Source: Anarhynchus alexandrinus
Taxonomy: Eukaryota > Chordata > Aves > Charadriiformes > Charadriidae
Length of the DNA: 64,000 nucleotides
Direction: 5' to 3'
Assembly: GCA_008711295.1 (NCBI GenBank)
Contig: VUYV01000004.1
Location: forward strand, 2,763,129 to 2,827,128
This document shows, piece after piece, positions 52,738 through 64,000 of the stretch. The first letter of the stretch is position 1, and every line of letters begins with the position of its first letter. Both the position numbers and the translations under genes were made by a program. The notes under the pieces were generated by a model that saw only the letters and a list, made by a program, of their open reading frames with translations, was not told where the DNA came from and did not search any database.

Positions 52738-52948
52738 GACATTTTCGTTCTCTGAACCAGATCATCAGCAAGAGGAATTGAATAAAAATCCCCTGATGTC
52801 AGGAAATAATGTCAATTTACACTACGTGACATCTACTGAGGATGAAGAGACAATCTCCAATAGCCTAGAGCACATCTTACTTCCCAATATTGTTTTAGAC
52901 AAAATTTTGTCTTTATATTTGAATATTTGGAGCTCAGTACTGCTGTAA
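52738..52948 (+). other. Candidate terminal exon with 69-codon open frame
   Basis: A strong acceptor (long T/C tract ending 'ctgtccatttcaccag') is followed from 52739 by 69 sense codons without a stop, ending in TAA at 52946-52948. The frame has no early ATG, as expected for a 3' exon. The peptide starts TFSFSEPDHQQEELNKNPLM and contains acidic 'TSTEDEET'; it resembles no family I know. An AATAAA lies at 53065-53070, about 120 bases past the stop. It could be a last coding exon, a lncRNA exon or chance. No donor site is needed if it is terminal. Confidence 0.25.
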
Positions 52949-54121
52949 ATCCCCTTTTCTATATTCAAAATGCTCCATCTGCTTTGGGAAACCCTTTAAA
53001 TTAATCATAAAGGCCAAGTCTCTTTATAGAAAGAACTGGATAGCACAGGAATCCTATCTGAAAAAATAAAAGTGAAATGTAATTCCTGGAAAAGTTGGCA
53101 ATGCTGCTGAAAATTATTAAGAAAGTATTTGTCCATTTTCAAAAATCTTTTAGATTGAATGTCATGTAGATATGAGCATGTTTAGAATGTATAACTGCCT
53201 CTGAAAACCATCCCATCCAGAATACATTAACCTCTTTCTTTCTGGTACAAATTGTATGTTCTGCAGTCAGCAACAGTGGGATATTTCCAGCGATCTATAA
53301 CCCGTATTTGACAGTTCTGCATGTAACATGTTGGCTTAGCACTGCTCCCTCACCAGAGCAGCAGAGTTGAACAACCCTGGAAATTCAACTGTTAATGTCA
53401 GATTGCTCTACAGAGATTTTATCTCTGCGTTAGCCGGAATTTAAAATCTCTGGAAGTGAAAGGTTTTGCTCAGGGATTTTAGCATGAATTCCACTGAACC
53501 AACACCACTGCATTTCTGTTGTGATATTCAAGGCACCATATTGATCAGGGTATTTCAGGTAGCCTGAATGATTCAGGTCACTTCCGCTACAACTATTTTC
53601 TTATTTTGTGACCAAAAAAATTTGGGCACAAACTTGTTTACTTTCCATGGCCAAGCATGGACAATCACTCAGCTGTGTGCATTCCTGAAATCTCTCTGTT
53701 GAAATGGTAAGTAAAGAAAGGGTTACTGATAGTCTTCTGGTTCTTCGCAGCCTGATGTTGAATACTCTGCCAAGGGATGCTAAAGCATAGGGCTTGTCCC
53801 AGGTGGAGGTAATAATGAAGGTGCAGAACAGAGGAGAATCAGACTGTCACCCCAATTCATTGAATTAGGGGGAGGAGAGGGGCAGCAAAAGGAAAACCCA
53901 TCTCATATGCAGTGCAGCCAGGTCATGTCTGAAAGCAGAGCATTACAGTTGGTGGAATATTCAATAGCAGCCTATATGCAGCTCTCTGCTGGTGGAAAAG
54001 GTCATCTCTTGGTTTGCCTTGGGCATCAGAAAATACTTTGAAATTGCCCTGGCTTCTCTAAGCTGACAGTGCTGCTGAAGAGGGCGCCTGAGGGTACAAG
54101 AGAGGTGACAGTGGAACAGTG

Positions 54122-54192
54122 GCCCCACTCCCATCAAAATCAAAAGCAGAACACCGATTGACTTGAATGAAAGTAAGGTCAGGACCAAAGTG
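54122..54192. repeat. Degenerate amniote interspersed repeat
   Basis: 'gccccactcccatcaaaatc' is followed by 'ccgattgacttgaatgaaag' and 'aaggtcaggaccaaag'. This fits a partly self-complementary motif common in sauropsid DNA (cccattgacttcaatggg flanked by ggatcaggcccaaag). The copy is decayed; strand and family are not assigned. Confidence 0.42.
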
Positions 54193-57152
54193 TCGCATGT
54201 AACATATTTCAGTGTTGTCATCACACTGATTTTTCAGACACAGGAGAATGGTTAGCAGTATTCACTATACAGCTTCAAGAGCTTTGAGAGATGTTGACAC
54301 AAATTTTAATAGATGGATCATTTCCTGCACAGTACAGTTTCTGTTTTTAAAGAAAAAGTGCCGCATGCTGAGGGGAATAATAATGTGTCTGTGATTCACT
54401 CCTTTTATAATCTTGTTCTGAAGGGGATGCATCTGACAGATTGCTACCCCAGGAAAATCAAACTAGATTAAGGATCCGTAGCTGGGAAGAGGCTGGAAGG
54501 GGCAAACTCCTTTATATTTGTGCTGTTAATTTCCAGGACCACCCAGTCTAGTTGGCTGTCATCTTTCCCCCTTTTTAACCTTTTTTTTCATATTGCTTCT
54601 GCAAGCCTTCTTTATCAAATAAGAATCCACGGCAACGTTCTTGGATTTTCTCTGCATACAGCTATAAGTGCATTTTCCCATTGGCAGTTCAGATGAGAGA
54701 ATAGCACAGCTTGGGCTGACAGACGTCTAATGGTTGTCTTTAAGAATTGTCTCTTATCTGACATTCACACAGCTGTGGAGTCTGTTCTGCTGGTGTTCTC
54801 ATACAGGAGCAATTAACAAGTGTAAGAAGATTTCTTAACATACAGGCAAAGGTGTAAATGCAATTGAATTACCCCAGTTGAACAGCATGGCAAGATGAAC
54901 TACTGGGGTTCAGCTGAGTGGTGGTATTTTGGCAATCCACAGTACCGTGGCCGTTCGCACTCGTAAGGACAGGTACTCTGACCTGGGGTTAAGGAAGGGA
55001 TTGTTAATGACATCTGTGATTTTTAAAGTCTCTGCTGGCATCAAGCTTTTGCTGAGACAGTGTTACAGATTGGCAAACTGGGCCAAGAGATGGCTGATAG
55101 ACAAACTGATAAGATTTGAGATCTAGAGATTTAGTAGAAAGATCATTAGCAAGTACTTACTACTGATCCAAATCAAATCTTGTTTATAAAATGACAGAAA
55201 CCTTTATATATGAAATTCACACCATTTTATGCCATCTATAGTGTAAATTGCAGAGTGGGATGCAGACAGTTCTTTGAAAATAAACGTCACCCTTAGAAAC
55301 TGGCAAAGATCCTGGGCATGGGTGTGCTCACCCCTGCAAATCTCATGAAGCTTCATCACCTCCTGCAAGTATCTTCCAGGAGAAGACGGCTGTAAATCTG
55401 ACAATGTACACTTTGGTGAGGATTTCCCTGTAGGATTGAATTTCTACTCTTTTCCTGTTCCATTTTCACTTAGAGAAAAGATAACCCTTAATTTTAGTTT
55501 TGAAATTCAACTAATTGGACTTACTTACCTACTGGTTAGATTGAAGCAGCAGAAGGCAGCCTGCCTGGGATTCAGGCGTGAGTCAGCAGACGTTCTCCTC
55601 ATCTGCAGTCTGACTCTCAGAGCTCAGCTCTGACACATGGATTTGTGTAGGACAAATTCACACAATGGTGAGTTTCACCCCACATGACTGGAAATCATTA
55701 ATTTCCACTACTTCTTCCCATGCATCCCAAATAGCTGCTTCAGACCTGCCATCAGCCTGCTGATGACAGATTATGATTTCATAAGAAATAGTGTTGTCAC
55801 AGATACATTGTCTTAAACTTGTGTTTTCCTTGTGAACATGATTGCTCCTGCTTCTTTGTGCTGTTTCTCATCTCACTGAGCGTTGCACTGCTCTAATCCC
55901 GCATGCGTACACGCTGTGTGCAGATGAGCTTCTGCTATTGGCTTTGCGTTTCTGCAGAGCCTTGGAAAGCTGGACTTTCATCACTCTAATTCCACCTGTC
56001 TGATCAAGCAAAGTGTCGAACGTCAGCAAAGGGCAGGAGCGGCGACTAATATTGTTGAAGATTTCAATAACAAAGGGAAGGCTCGTTCTTTAGAATCTTT
56101 TTTCCTTCTTTTTGAGTGTCCCCTAAATGTCATTTGTATAACTACACAGAAACCCATTTTGATTCACATAGTGCAGAAAGGCGTAGAAAGAAGGGTATAA
56201 AAAGGCAGTAATGGTTGCTTGGAAAAAAATCACAGTAGATTTTTAAATCTTTGCTTTGGGCTGTGAGACAAATGTGTAACTATATGGTGCATAGAGAGAT
56301 TCTGTGCTAGACTCTTGTTTATTACTTTCTGCAATAAAAAAGTCGCTGTTGTTTAAAGAGTATTCTGATCTCATGCAGCCCGTGGTTCCCCCGAGCACTC
56401 CTACAGTCTTCCTGGGGGTCAAGTTAAGATGATTTTTTTTTCCTAGCGATGGAAAGTCACCTCTATAAAGCATGACGTCTCGCAAAAGCCTCATCCAAAT
56501 CCATTGTGTTTTCTTGCTTTGAGTCAGGGCCTGATTTAGCGAATTTGAAACTGAGATTTCCCAACAAATTAGACCTAGCTGTTTTCTAATTGAGGTGCTG
56601 AAGGGAAAAAAACAGATTTGGACAGAACCAGAGATGTCAGAGTCATCACTTCAAAGTTGCTCTTGGAGTTTATCTGTAAGTGTTTTGTCAGTCGAGTAGG
56701 CACTTGCTTTTCTCACAGGCCATTTAACATTAGGATCGTGTCTCCTTCATTTGTCTTCTTGAAATATTGAGGACACATTGCTCTTCATGTGCCTGACAGT
56801 CAGACAGGAACGTCTGCACTCTGCCTGAAAACTGATGTCTGCTATCAGCTCTTAGAAGAAACATTTTAGCTGCGAATACAAACATCCAGTCGTCGTCCAA
56901 TGAAATCTCTAAAAAGTAGCTGGCGTCTCCCAGAAACTTTGATGAACATTTTGCTTAAGGATTTTTTCTATTATAGCAAATATCTTCTGTATTTTCCTGC
57001 TTTTTCATTCTATTAAGCAGAAGTGTCAGATACAACTGCCAAGAAAGACGGATCCAGGACTTCTTTCCTCCGTGCAAACAGGCTGAGTCTAGACCTGAAG
57101 TCTCCATCCTGCTGGTGACGATGTCTTCATTAGTAATACAGAATGACTTAAC

Positions 57153-57166
57153 TTTTTTTTTTTTTT
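57153..57166 (+). repeat. T14 homopolymer
   Basis: Fourteen consecutive T in AT-rich unique sequence. Confidence 0.9.
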
Positions 57167-58003
57167 AACTCCACCCTAACACCAAACTGCTTTTGCAGCA
57201 CAAATAAATTTTTTGCTCCAAAACAAAACATTTTTTATTGTGAAAATTAAAACTTACTTGAGGAAAGCAGAACATTAAAAAATGAAAACTTTTTGGATAG
57301 AAACTCTGATGATTGCAATTGTAACACAATGTTGTAATGTTGCAATGGGGATGAAGTCAATGATAAATACGTATAGGACCCTCAATACAGTAAACATAAG
57401 GAGAAAGAAATATATAAATATCCAGAAGTGAAAGGGTGAACTTGCTAGGAAGATGCTGAATTATGCAGAAATCCAAACATAGATATTTGGTGTAATCTCG
57501 AATCTATCAGCCTTGACAGTATCCTTTTAAATAACTCCTTAAAAATGTTAATTGCACATCATAGGCACTTCAGCAGTGACATTTCTGCCATTTAATGTCA
57601 TGGGGACATTTTTCCTTTTATTATCCCTGAACAGGAGAAGTGAACTACGGGAGTTAGCCACCAAATAACTGTATCATGAAATGTAATGGATCTACCTCCA
57701 ATATTTATGCTGGTTCTGCTTTTAATAATTTTCTTTTCAAATTTACAATGAGTGAGGGCTGTGGATGGTATTAAGAAGTCAGTGTTGTTAAGCTTTGCTT
57801 TATGAACTGTAAAACTAAGGTTTGTCCATCAGACTTCCAGAACTACAGATGCTGAAAGCCCTGGGGTCCATGATTTTTGTAAATTTGAATAAGAGCTGGT
57901 TTATAACTGCAGACTGAATAAGTTGGTCACATTTTTGTCTAATTTCCCCAGGACATTTACTAGCATCAGCCCTCTCTATCATACATTTCTGTTTTAAACA
58001 TGC

Positions 58004-58068
58004 AGAAAGAAATGGAAGGGAAATAGGAAGGGAAAACAGACAGGGAAGAAGAAGGGAAAGTGGAACAC
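58004..58068 (+). repeat. Purine-rich tract
   Basis: A 65-bp stretch almost free of pyrimidines on the plus strand, with repeated GGAAGGGAAA-like words. It is likely a degenerate simple repeat. Confidence 0.8.
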
Positions 58069-60082
58069 AACATTCTGGCAACCACTGCTGGCATTTTAGG
58101 ATTTTCCACTGTAAACTCAAAACGGATATTCTTTGTCTAAGATGGCTCCTGCAGCTTCCTCTCTCTTAACCCCTTCAGGGGAAGGGAAAGGTAGGAGAAA
58201 AAGCTAAAACTTCCTTTGTTTTATTGTTGTCTAACCTGTATTGCCTCTACCTTACTGTAGAAAACTTCCCTCTTTATGATGGGGTGTTTGGATGTTACTC
58301 AGTGTCAGACGTGCTGCCTTACCGTTTTCCCCATCTCAGTGGAGTTCTTTGATTAGTGTCAGTGTGCACCTTATCCTACACTTTTCTGGCTTTAGTTTGA
58401 GTTTTTTTCCTTTCATATCTTTTGAGGACAGATTTGGTGAACAGCATGCATAATGTACATAGAGGGGTATTAAACGGGTGTCCTTCCGGGATATTGAAAC
58501 TTTTTTCTGGTCACCATGTAAAGGCCAACCTGACGATGCCAAAATAGTGAATTGAGGGGTGGAAGGCTTAATGTGAGCAACATTTACAAAACTCCCCCTG
58601 CCCTCCTGTCCTTCACACTACTCCATGCACAGCCTTGGTTTTACAGTGCTTGTCAGTTTTATACTATAACCTCTCAATGCACTACAGCAAAGCTATGCTG
58701 AGAGATGGTAAAATGTTCCTTTGCAAGTTTGACCTTGCAAGATCATACTGCATAGTTGCAGTTTACAGAGATTGTGAAAGAACAAAATATTATTACTCAG
58801 CATTGTGATGATAACTTTTGGACCTATGTATTTAGAGCAGACAAGTCTTTACAGTTATCCAGGACAGTGTCCTAAAGTGTAAGTATACCTGCAAATAATC
58901 AGTAGATCTGAATTATACCACTGTACCTGACTCTGCTCTCCTGTCAGTTTTCACCTATGTCATTCCCATTTACATGGAGTTTCAGCTGAGCTTGATATTT
59001 ATCCTACTGTCGCTGCTCAGGCTATCTTTTCCTTAGAGTAGTTTGGGGTTTTGCTTTACCCTGGTTGTATTTTACTTTGGCATGGTAAATACCACGTGAA
59101 CAGCATAAAACATTAAAGAGATTTTACAAAAGAAGAGTAGGATTAAAAGAGTATATCGTATATTCTACAAATGCTAATAAGGGGAATAATATGGTCTGAG
59201 ACAGGAGCTATGACCTAAGATTGCGGAAAAGGAATATATTCCTGCTGCAGACTGCTCCTTAGAGAAGCTTGCAAAAATGTATTGACTTTCTAGAAATAAA
59301 ACTACTTCTCCACCTTCCCCAGGCTGATATTCTCTAGCTCTAGATTGTACACAGTGTTATTCAATTCCCTGCAGCTTCTAGGCCGAGGGACTCCGCACAA
59401 ACTGAGTTTGCTCTGTGATGAAATTGCAGCTGTTGAGCTTATTTCTCAAAGGACGCAGCTCATTTCAAGATCCTTTACTCTCTCTTCAGGCAGCTTCACA
59501 GACACCTAGAAAAGCTCTTCAGCTAAATTGGAGGTCTCTTCAGATAGCTGCCACCAAGCAGTTGTTGATCGTTGCTTCTGATCTGAAAAATCCCTTTACC
59601 TTCTTTGTGCACTTGAACTTGAGAAGCTGCAATTGTGCCCAAATGGAATGTTGGGGAGAGCATGGGGCTGTCACCCACAAGCTTGACTTTTCATTGCCCC
59701 ATGAGCTTTGTTCCTTGCCAGCAAGTTTGAAAAACTAATTTATTTCACCTTTGGGTTATTTCCTTCATTGTTTCACCATAATATTCAATACTTAATTACA
59801 TGGTTTTTTCCTTTACTATGCCATTAAATGCGTGCTTTCATTACATCCATTACCTGTATGAAATGCAGCTATTTTATCAACTTTACCCACCTGGTGAATG
59901 GATAGCTGTCTAAGTTTTTTTCCAGTAGACGAGTGCAGCTGCCCTATTGAAAAGGAATGGGCATCTTTGTGCACAAACATTTTTGGAGTTTCAAGCCTAG
60001 CCCAAAAGCAGATATGCTAGCAGAGCTGTAGAAAATCCCTACAGTAAAAACTATAGGAACTGGAACCTGAAGATACCTGACT

Positions 60083-60119
60083 TGTAAATTAGATGTGCAT
60101 ATCACACATCTGATTTACA
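60083..60119 (+). other. Imperfect hairpin, 15-bp stem, 7-nt loop
   Basis: The arm TGTAAATTAGATGTG (60083-60097) pairs with CACATCTGATTTACA (60105-60119) with a single U-G wobble; the loop is CATATCA. Pairing stops just outside. It is too short for a canonical miRNA precursor, so it may be a relic inverted repeat or chance. Confidence 0.6.
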
Positions 60120-61815
60120 TATGCAGTTACATATAAACGCAATTTGTCTTGCCACCTTATTCATAATGCAGTTTCATTTTCAGTTTGTTTCAAAACAGGT
60201 GCAAATGCCTGATACACTTACATCTACATGAGCAATACCTGGAGGGATGTTATGCATAGCAATCAGCAGTTGGGCTGCATCCCTTTCTTTGATCAGTGTC
60301 GTTTGAGGTTGTAATAGACCACAGGTGTCTGGTACAGTCCAGTATTAGTAATCAGGTATTAAAGAAATCAACTGGTCGTGTCAACAGCAACTGACATATC
60401 TTCACTGGAAGGGGTAGCCTGTTTGGGGCTACTCCAGTAACCAAACCCTTCTACATCTCTGTGCCATTTTTGATCATATTTTCAAAATATCATTCCTAAT
60501 TGTGGGTACTTTGATTTTTTTATTTTCCCCCAGAGAATACTAGTTTGGCACCTGGGAGTGCATGCTCAAGAGGTTGGTGACCTGTCTCTTGAGTCATGCT
60601 GCATTGTAGTTTCTGCAAGTAGGGCTTGGTAGGAATGACAGGCACGAGTGGGGACTGAAAGAGGAGGCTGAGTCCATCCAACTCATAAATGGATTTAGTA
60701 AATGGAGTACCTTGTTCTGTATCAATTCCAGGGGTACCTTTGCTTATAAATGGAATAAAACAGACATGCAAGGTATTTGTAATCAGAAAATTTGTTATGT
60801 AGGCTGCTTTTTCAAAGGTGTTCTCCTGTCTCTGAATACGTTTCACTGGCTGCTCCCAAACTACTAAAGAAAGCAATTAAAAGTGAATGATAAAAAATGC
60901 TTCTGTATATTTGATCTCATCATGCTGCTTTTAGCAGGCTGAAAGAGCGACGTAATCTAATGCTGGTGATCAGAATGATTCTGACTTCCTTTCTCCATTT
61001 GAAAGCACTGGTTTTGGAGAGAATCTCTGAAAATCTCTGCCCAGGGTCTCTTTTCCAGTGATGTCCCTCGGAAGATTTTTAGTGCTTATACATTTGCTGT
61101 CTCCAAAAGAGGAAAATACTGCTTACTTACAGTGATTCTGGAGAGATTCCAGCGCTGAATGAATACTAAATAGAAAGTGTCCTTCTCAGAGTCAGGAAGA
61201 GATGATGAATCACTGTGAAAGCTTATTTCTTGACCAATCTGCCTATGTATTTTGGTATCTGAAATTATAATGAAGACATTAGCAGACTAATATCTTACGC
61301 AAACTGAATGGAAAATGTAATAAAGGTGGAAGATGATGATAGCTCAGCACTGGGATTTGCACGTAGTCTTTATACGGTGGCACCAGTCTGAGGCAGAGGG
61401 TCACACGCCTGCTTCCTTTGGGAAAAGGGAAAAATCAATCTCATCTACCTTGTGCCTGGATGTGATGTAGTATCAGAGAAGACTAATGAGCCTGCTATCT
61501 TGACTGCGGCGTTTATGGGTGATTAGTGACTCTAAAAAAACACTCTGCATAGAAGGAAGAAATTGGCGAGTTATTGTGAACCCTAGTCAGGTCTACCTCC
61601 TTTAGGGACTGTCTCGTTCAGCTTTCTGCCTGTCCAAGAGAGGAGCGTTTCTGGTTTTCTGTACTCTAATTAGCAACATGACTTTTGTTGTTTGTTCTAG
61701 GATAGCAGTTAACATCACTGAGATTAGCATCTGTGGGCAAGGCTTGTGCAGAGAAGTCGGATAGACACCTCATAGTCTTGAATTTTTTTTTTGAGACTAC
61801 AAGAAAACATTATTC

Positions 61816-61885
61816 ACCTTGTTCAACTGGGAAATAAAGGCACAGAAAGATCACACCCCAGGCTCTCTCTACCTTATGCCACCCA
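61816..61885 (-). mobile_element. MIR-type SINE fragment
   Basis: 'gttcaactgggaaataaagg' followed by 'cacagaaagatcacacccca' matches the reversed MIR region 'tttacagatgggaaactgaggcacagagag...tcaca'. A deletion of the block between the core and 'gtcacac' is inferred from the spacing. It lies ~265 bp from another MIR fragment of the same orientation. Confidence 0.6.
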
Positions 61886-62050
61886 GACAGCGCATATTTT
61901 ATCAGCTAAGAATTTCCCTCGCAAGTGGGACCTCTCAGCATAATGCAGCAGTTAAACCATGAGTGGTCTTCTGACTCTTTCCTACGTGGCACGTGGTTGA
62001 ACCCACCTGAGATCCTGAGCCCAGGACCAACATGACAAAGGTACCGTATT

Positions 62051-62130
62051 CAGGTGCCTAAAGTAGCAGACAGACACCAGAGGTTTTTTAAAGCTCCATG
62101 ATGCCTAATTCCTATTGATTTTATTTTAGC
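62051..62130. repeat. Degenerate amniote interspersed repeat
   Basis: Contains 'aggtgcctaaa' and, 50 bases later, 'gatgcctaattcctattgat' plus 'ttattttag'. This resembles an old repeat motif I recall from reptile and bird genomes (tgcctaa-ttcccattga-ttcaatgggag). I do not know the family name with confidence. It abuts a MIR fragment; whether the two are one composite insertion cannot be told by eye. Confidence 0.4.
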
Positions 62131-62149
62131 TGTAAGGATCTGTATCTTC

Positions 62150-62247
62150 ATGTCTTGCCTGAGGTCATTAAAGGATGCTGTGGAAGAGCTGGGAAGTGAA
62201 ATGAGATTTTCTGTCTCAGTCCAATACCTTAATCAAAAAGCTATGTT
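62150..62247 (-). mobile_element. MIR-type SINE fragment
   Basis: Reverse MIR order: 'cttgcctgaggtcattaaag' (for 'cttgcccaaggtcacacag'), 'ctgtggaagagctgggaagt' (for 'gtggcagagccgggattcg'), then 'ctcagtccaataccttaatc' (for the segment ending 'gctcttaaccac'). The blocks are collinear over nearly 100 bases. It directly follows a different amniote repeat remnant at 62051-62130. Confidence 0.78.
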
Positions 62248-64000
62248 TTATATCACAGTTTATGACAAGAAAGCTAAGAAACCTTATTAACTAATCTAAC
62301 TCTCATCTGGACTGTATGAAGAAATCAAGTACAGCATTATATCATCCTTTTGAAGATATACATGTATATTATGTTATGTTGCTGAAGAGTTTGCTAAGCT
62401 AAACCTTGGATATTTTCCTTTGAAGACCTTCATAATACTTTTAATGTGGTAGTTTTCCATGAAATTATGCCCTCCCTATCAGTTAATTGCCAAAATAGAT
62501 CATCCTTTCCTTTCTTCTCTGCTGGTTTTTATCATTTAAAGATGAAAGCTAGGCTAATATTGCAAAATAAGAAATTTAAACTGCATTTGGTCTCCAGTAG
62601 TTGGCATTCTTCTCTAATTACCACATCCTTTCCACAGTTTTTCAAAAGGATTGCCTTTGTAACAGCTCTTATTAAGGACCTGCTGAAAGAAATTTATATT
62701 AAGCATTTGTACTCCATTTGATCAAGTCTTTCAGAAGGGAAATGGGTGGCTCAAGGTCCCAGTGGTGGATATTACAGCATTTAGCTCATAGGTGTCTGAT
62801 TCAAAGCAACCTGGGTTGCTAATGACCCACCCTTTGTTAGCATTGAGTGCAGACTATGTAAGCGAATTGATGTGCAAAGAGCTGCCCACATAATTTAATC
62901 TTCTTTAAAGTCATCATCAGTCACCCTTTCAGAGCAGGTTCTAATCTCTGTGTTTTGTTAATTTTTCTTAAATTGCCGTGATTCATCCTGATCCTAGAGT
63001 ATGCCCATTGAAGATGGCCCAGTTCTCAAATGTGGTTAGGAAGAGGTGCAGGAGGAGCAAGAAAATTGAAAATAGCAGGAATAGGGAAACATATGTCCTG
63101 TACCCCATTATAGCCTTTTCTAAGATGGGAAGAGGCATTGGTATGTACTTCTAAGTGGGTTGAAGTACAGATTGTTCTGGGGTGCAGTTTGACCATTGGC
63201 TTTTGATGAGAGTTTGTCTCTGTACGTGGTAGTAACATACATCAATAAATTAATTTTAGTGAAGAGTAAGATGTAAAATGTAACTGAGGGATAATGGGGT
63301 TTGTACTCTTTTCAATTTTTTATGTCATTTAGTAAGTGCTGATCTTGCATTAAGATGTCACTGTCAAACTAGATAGCTTAAAGAGGGAGTTGCTAAATTT
63401 TCAGCAGGTCGAAGTATTCTTGGATCCCTAGGCACTTTCAGTAAAAATGTGTTGGAATAAAGGATGACTAAAAAATGTTTTTAATCTAGGCTTTTTAAAA
63501 TTTCTCTTTTGAGAGCCGCTGTAATAAATCGAAATTATTGATTTAGCCCATAGCAGTCCTAAGATTCACTCATTTAGTAGTCGAAACTGCTCTATTACTC
63601 AGAGCAATAACCCAACACTTTGAAATCTCTCATCAGAGACTCCTGGTCCACACGTGTAGCCAGGCATTCAACAAAGATTTCCGTTTGTTTATGGATCTTG
63701 CATCAGCTGAGATCTCTGCACTGCTTTTCTTAGTAATTATCTGCCTTCCTTCTCTCACTGCACCCTGTGAAAGGTTTTGCAGCACTGGGCTTGTGGTTCA
63801 CTATTTCTGGGCTCAGCTGACCCCTGACCGTGCGTGGCCAGTATGAGCCATTTCAGAATTGACAGGTTTAACATCATTCCACCTTTTACTAGACCTCTGC
63901 AGAGAAACAGAATCTATTTTGCATTCTAGCATCTGTGGTATTACCCACATTATGAGTCTATCCATGGGCTTACACGTGGGTTGTGTATACGTGATACCAT
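62248..64000. other. Unique non-coding stretch to window end
   Basis: No gene, RNA or confident repeat seen up to the window edge. Confidence 0.55.

Larger units (their letters stand above)
54193..61815. other. Unique AT-rich non-coding stretch
   Basis: Nothing recognisable besides the purine tract, the T14 run and the 60.1-kb hairpin. Open frames such as 59415-59738 (plus) and 60520-60876 (minus) have no family features. Confidence 0.55.

Noticed and set aside
1..64000. CRISPR arrays, operons, phage or bacterial defence systems
   Set aside because: No regularly spaced repeats and no tightly packed coding frames. The CR1 elements identify vertebrate DNA.

Overview
The window looks like vertebrate nuclear DNA, most probably from a bird. 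The strongest evidence is three CR1 LINE fragments of the avian/crocodilian type. The best one (44997-45265) ends in the CR1 octamer repeat (ATTCTATG units, read on the minus strand) and encodes the conserved C-terminal end of the CR1 reverse-transcriptase ORF. Eight or nine strongly decayed MIR-type SINE fragments and two degenerate amniote repeats add to this. The composition is AT-rich, there is no CpG-island-like stretch, and there are no operons, Shine-Dalgarno sites or bacterial-style gene packing. The open frames of 60-130 codons have the length and composition expected by chance in AT-rich DNA; none was recognised as a known protein apart from the CR1 tail.

Layout. 1-5850: unique AT-rich DNA with one G-rich tract (1794-1809) and a few exon-like segments. 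5851-6029: internally deleted CR1, plus strand. 6030-14555: unique DNA with MIR fragments near 9.8, 10.8, 13.3 and 13.7 kb, a 55/46-bp tandem duplication near 11.8 kb and a 17-bp tandem near 14.5 kb. 14.6-45 kb: mostly unique DNA with homopolymer runs, a purine-rich tract, an imperfect hairpin at 24.65 kb, a cluster of octamer and TAATTA motifs at 31.08-31.16 kb that could be a conserved regulatory element, and a T-rich tract at 43.05-43.17 kb. 44997-45265: 5'-truncated CR1, minus strand. 45-54 kb: a small CR1 tail (48431-48485), MIR fragments at 49.0, 51.2 and 52.1 kb, and a possible terminal exon at 52738. 54-64 kb: an amniote repeat at 54.1 kb, a hairpin at 60.1 kb and a cluster of old repeats at 61.8-62.25 kb.

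I find no confirmed protein-coding gene, tRNA, rRNA, known miRNA or CRISPR array. The window is most simply read as an intergenic region or the inside of a very long intron. Several segments flanked by good acceptor and donor sites with at least one open frame are recorded as low-confidence candidate exons. In 64 kb such combinations are expected by chance, so they need transcript or conservation data. No novel defence, metabolic or mobile system is visible beyond ancient retroelement remains.
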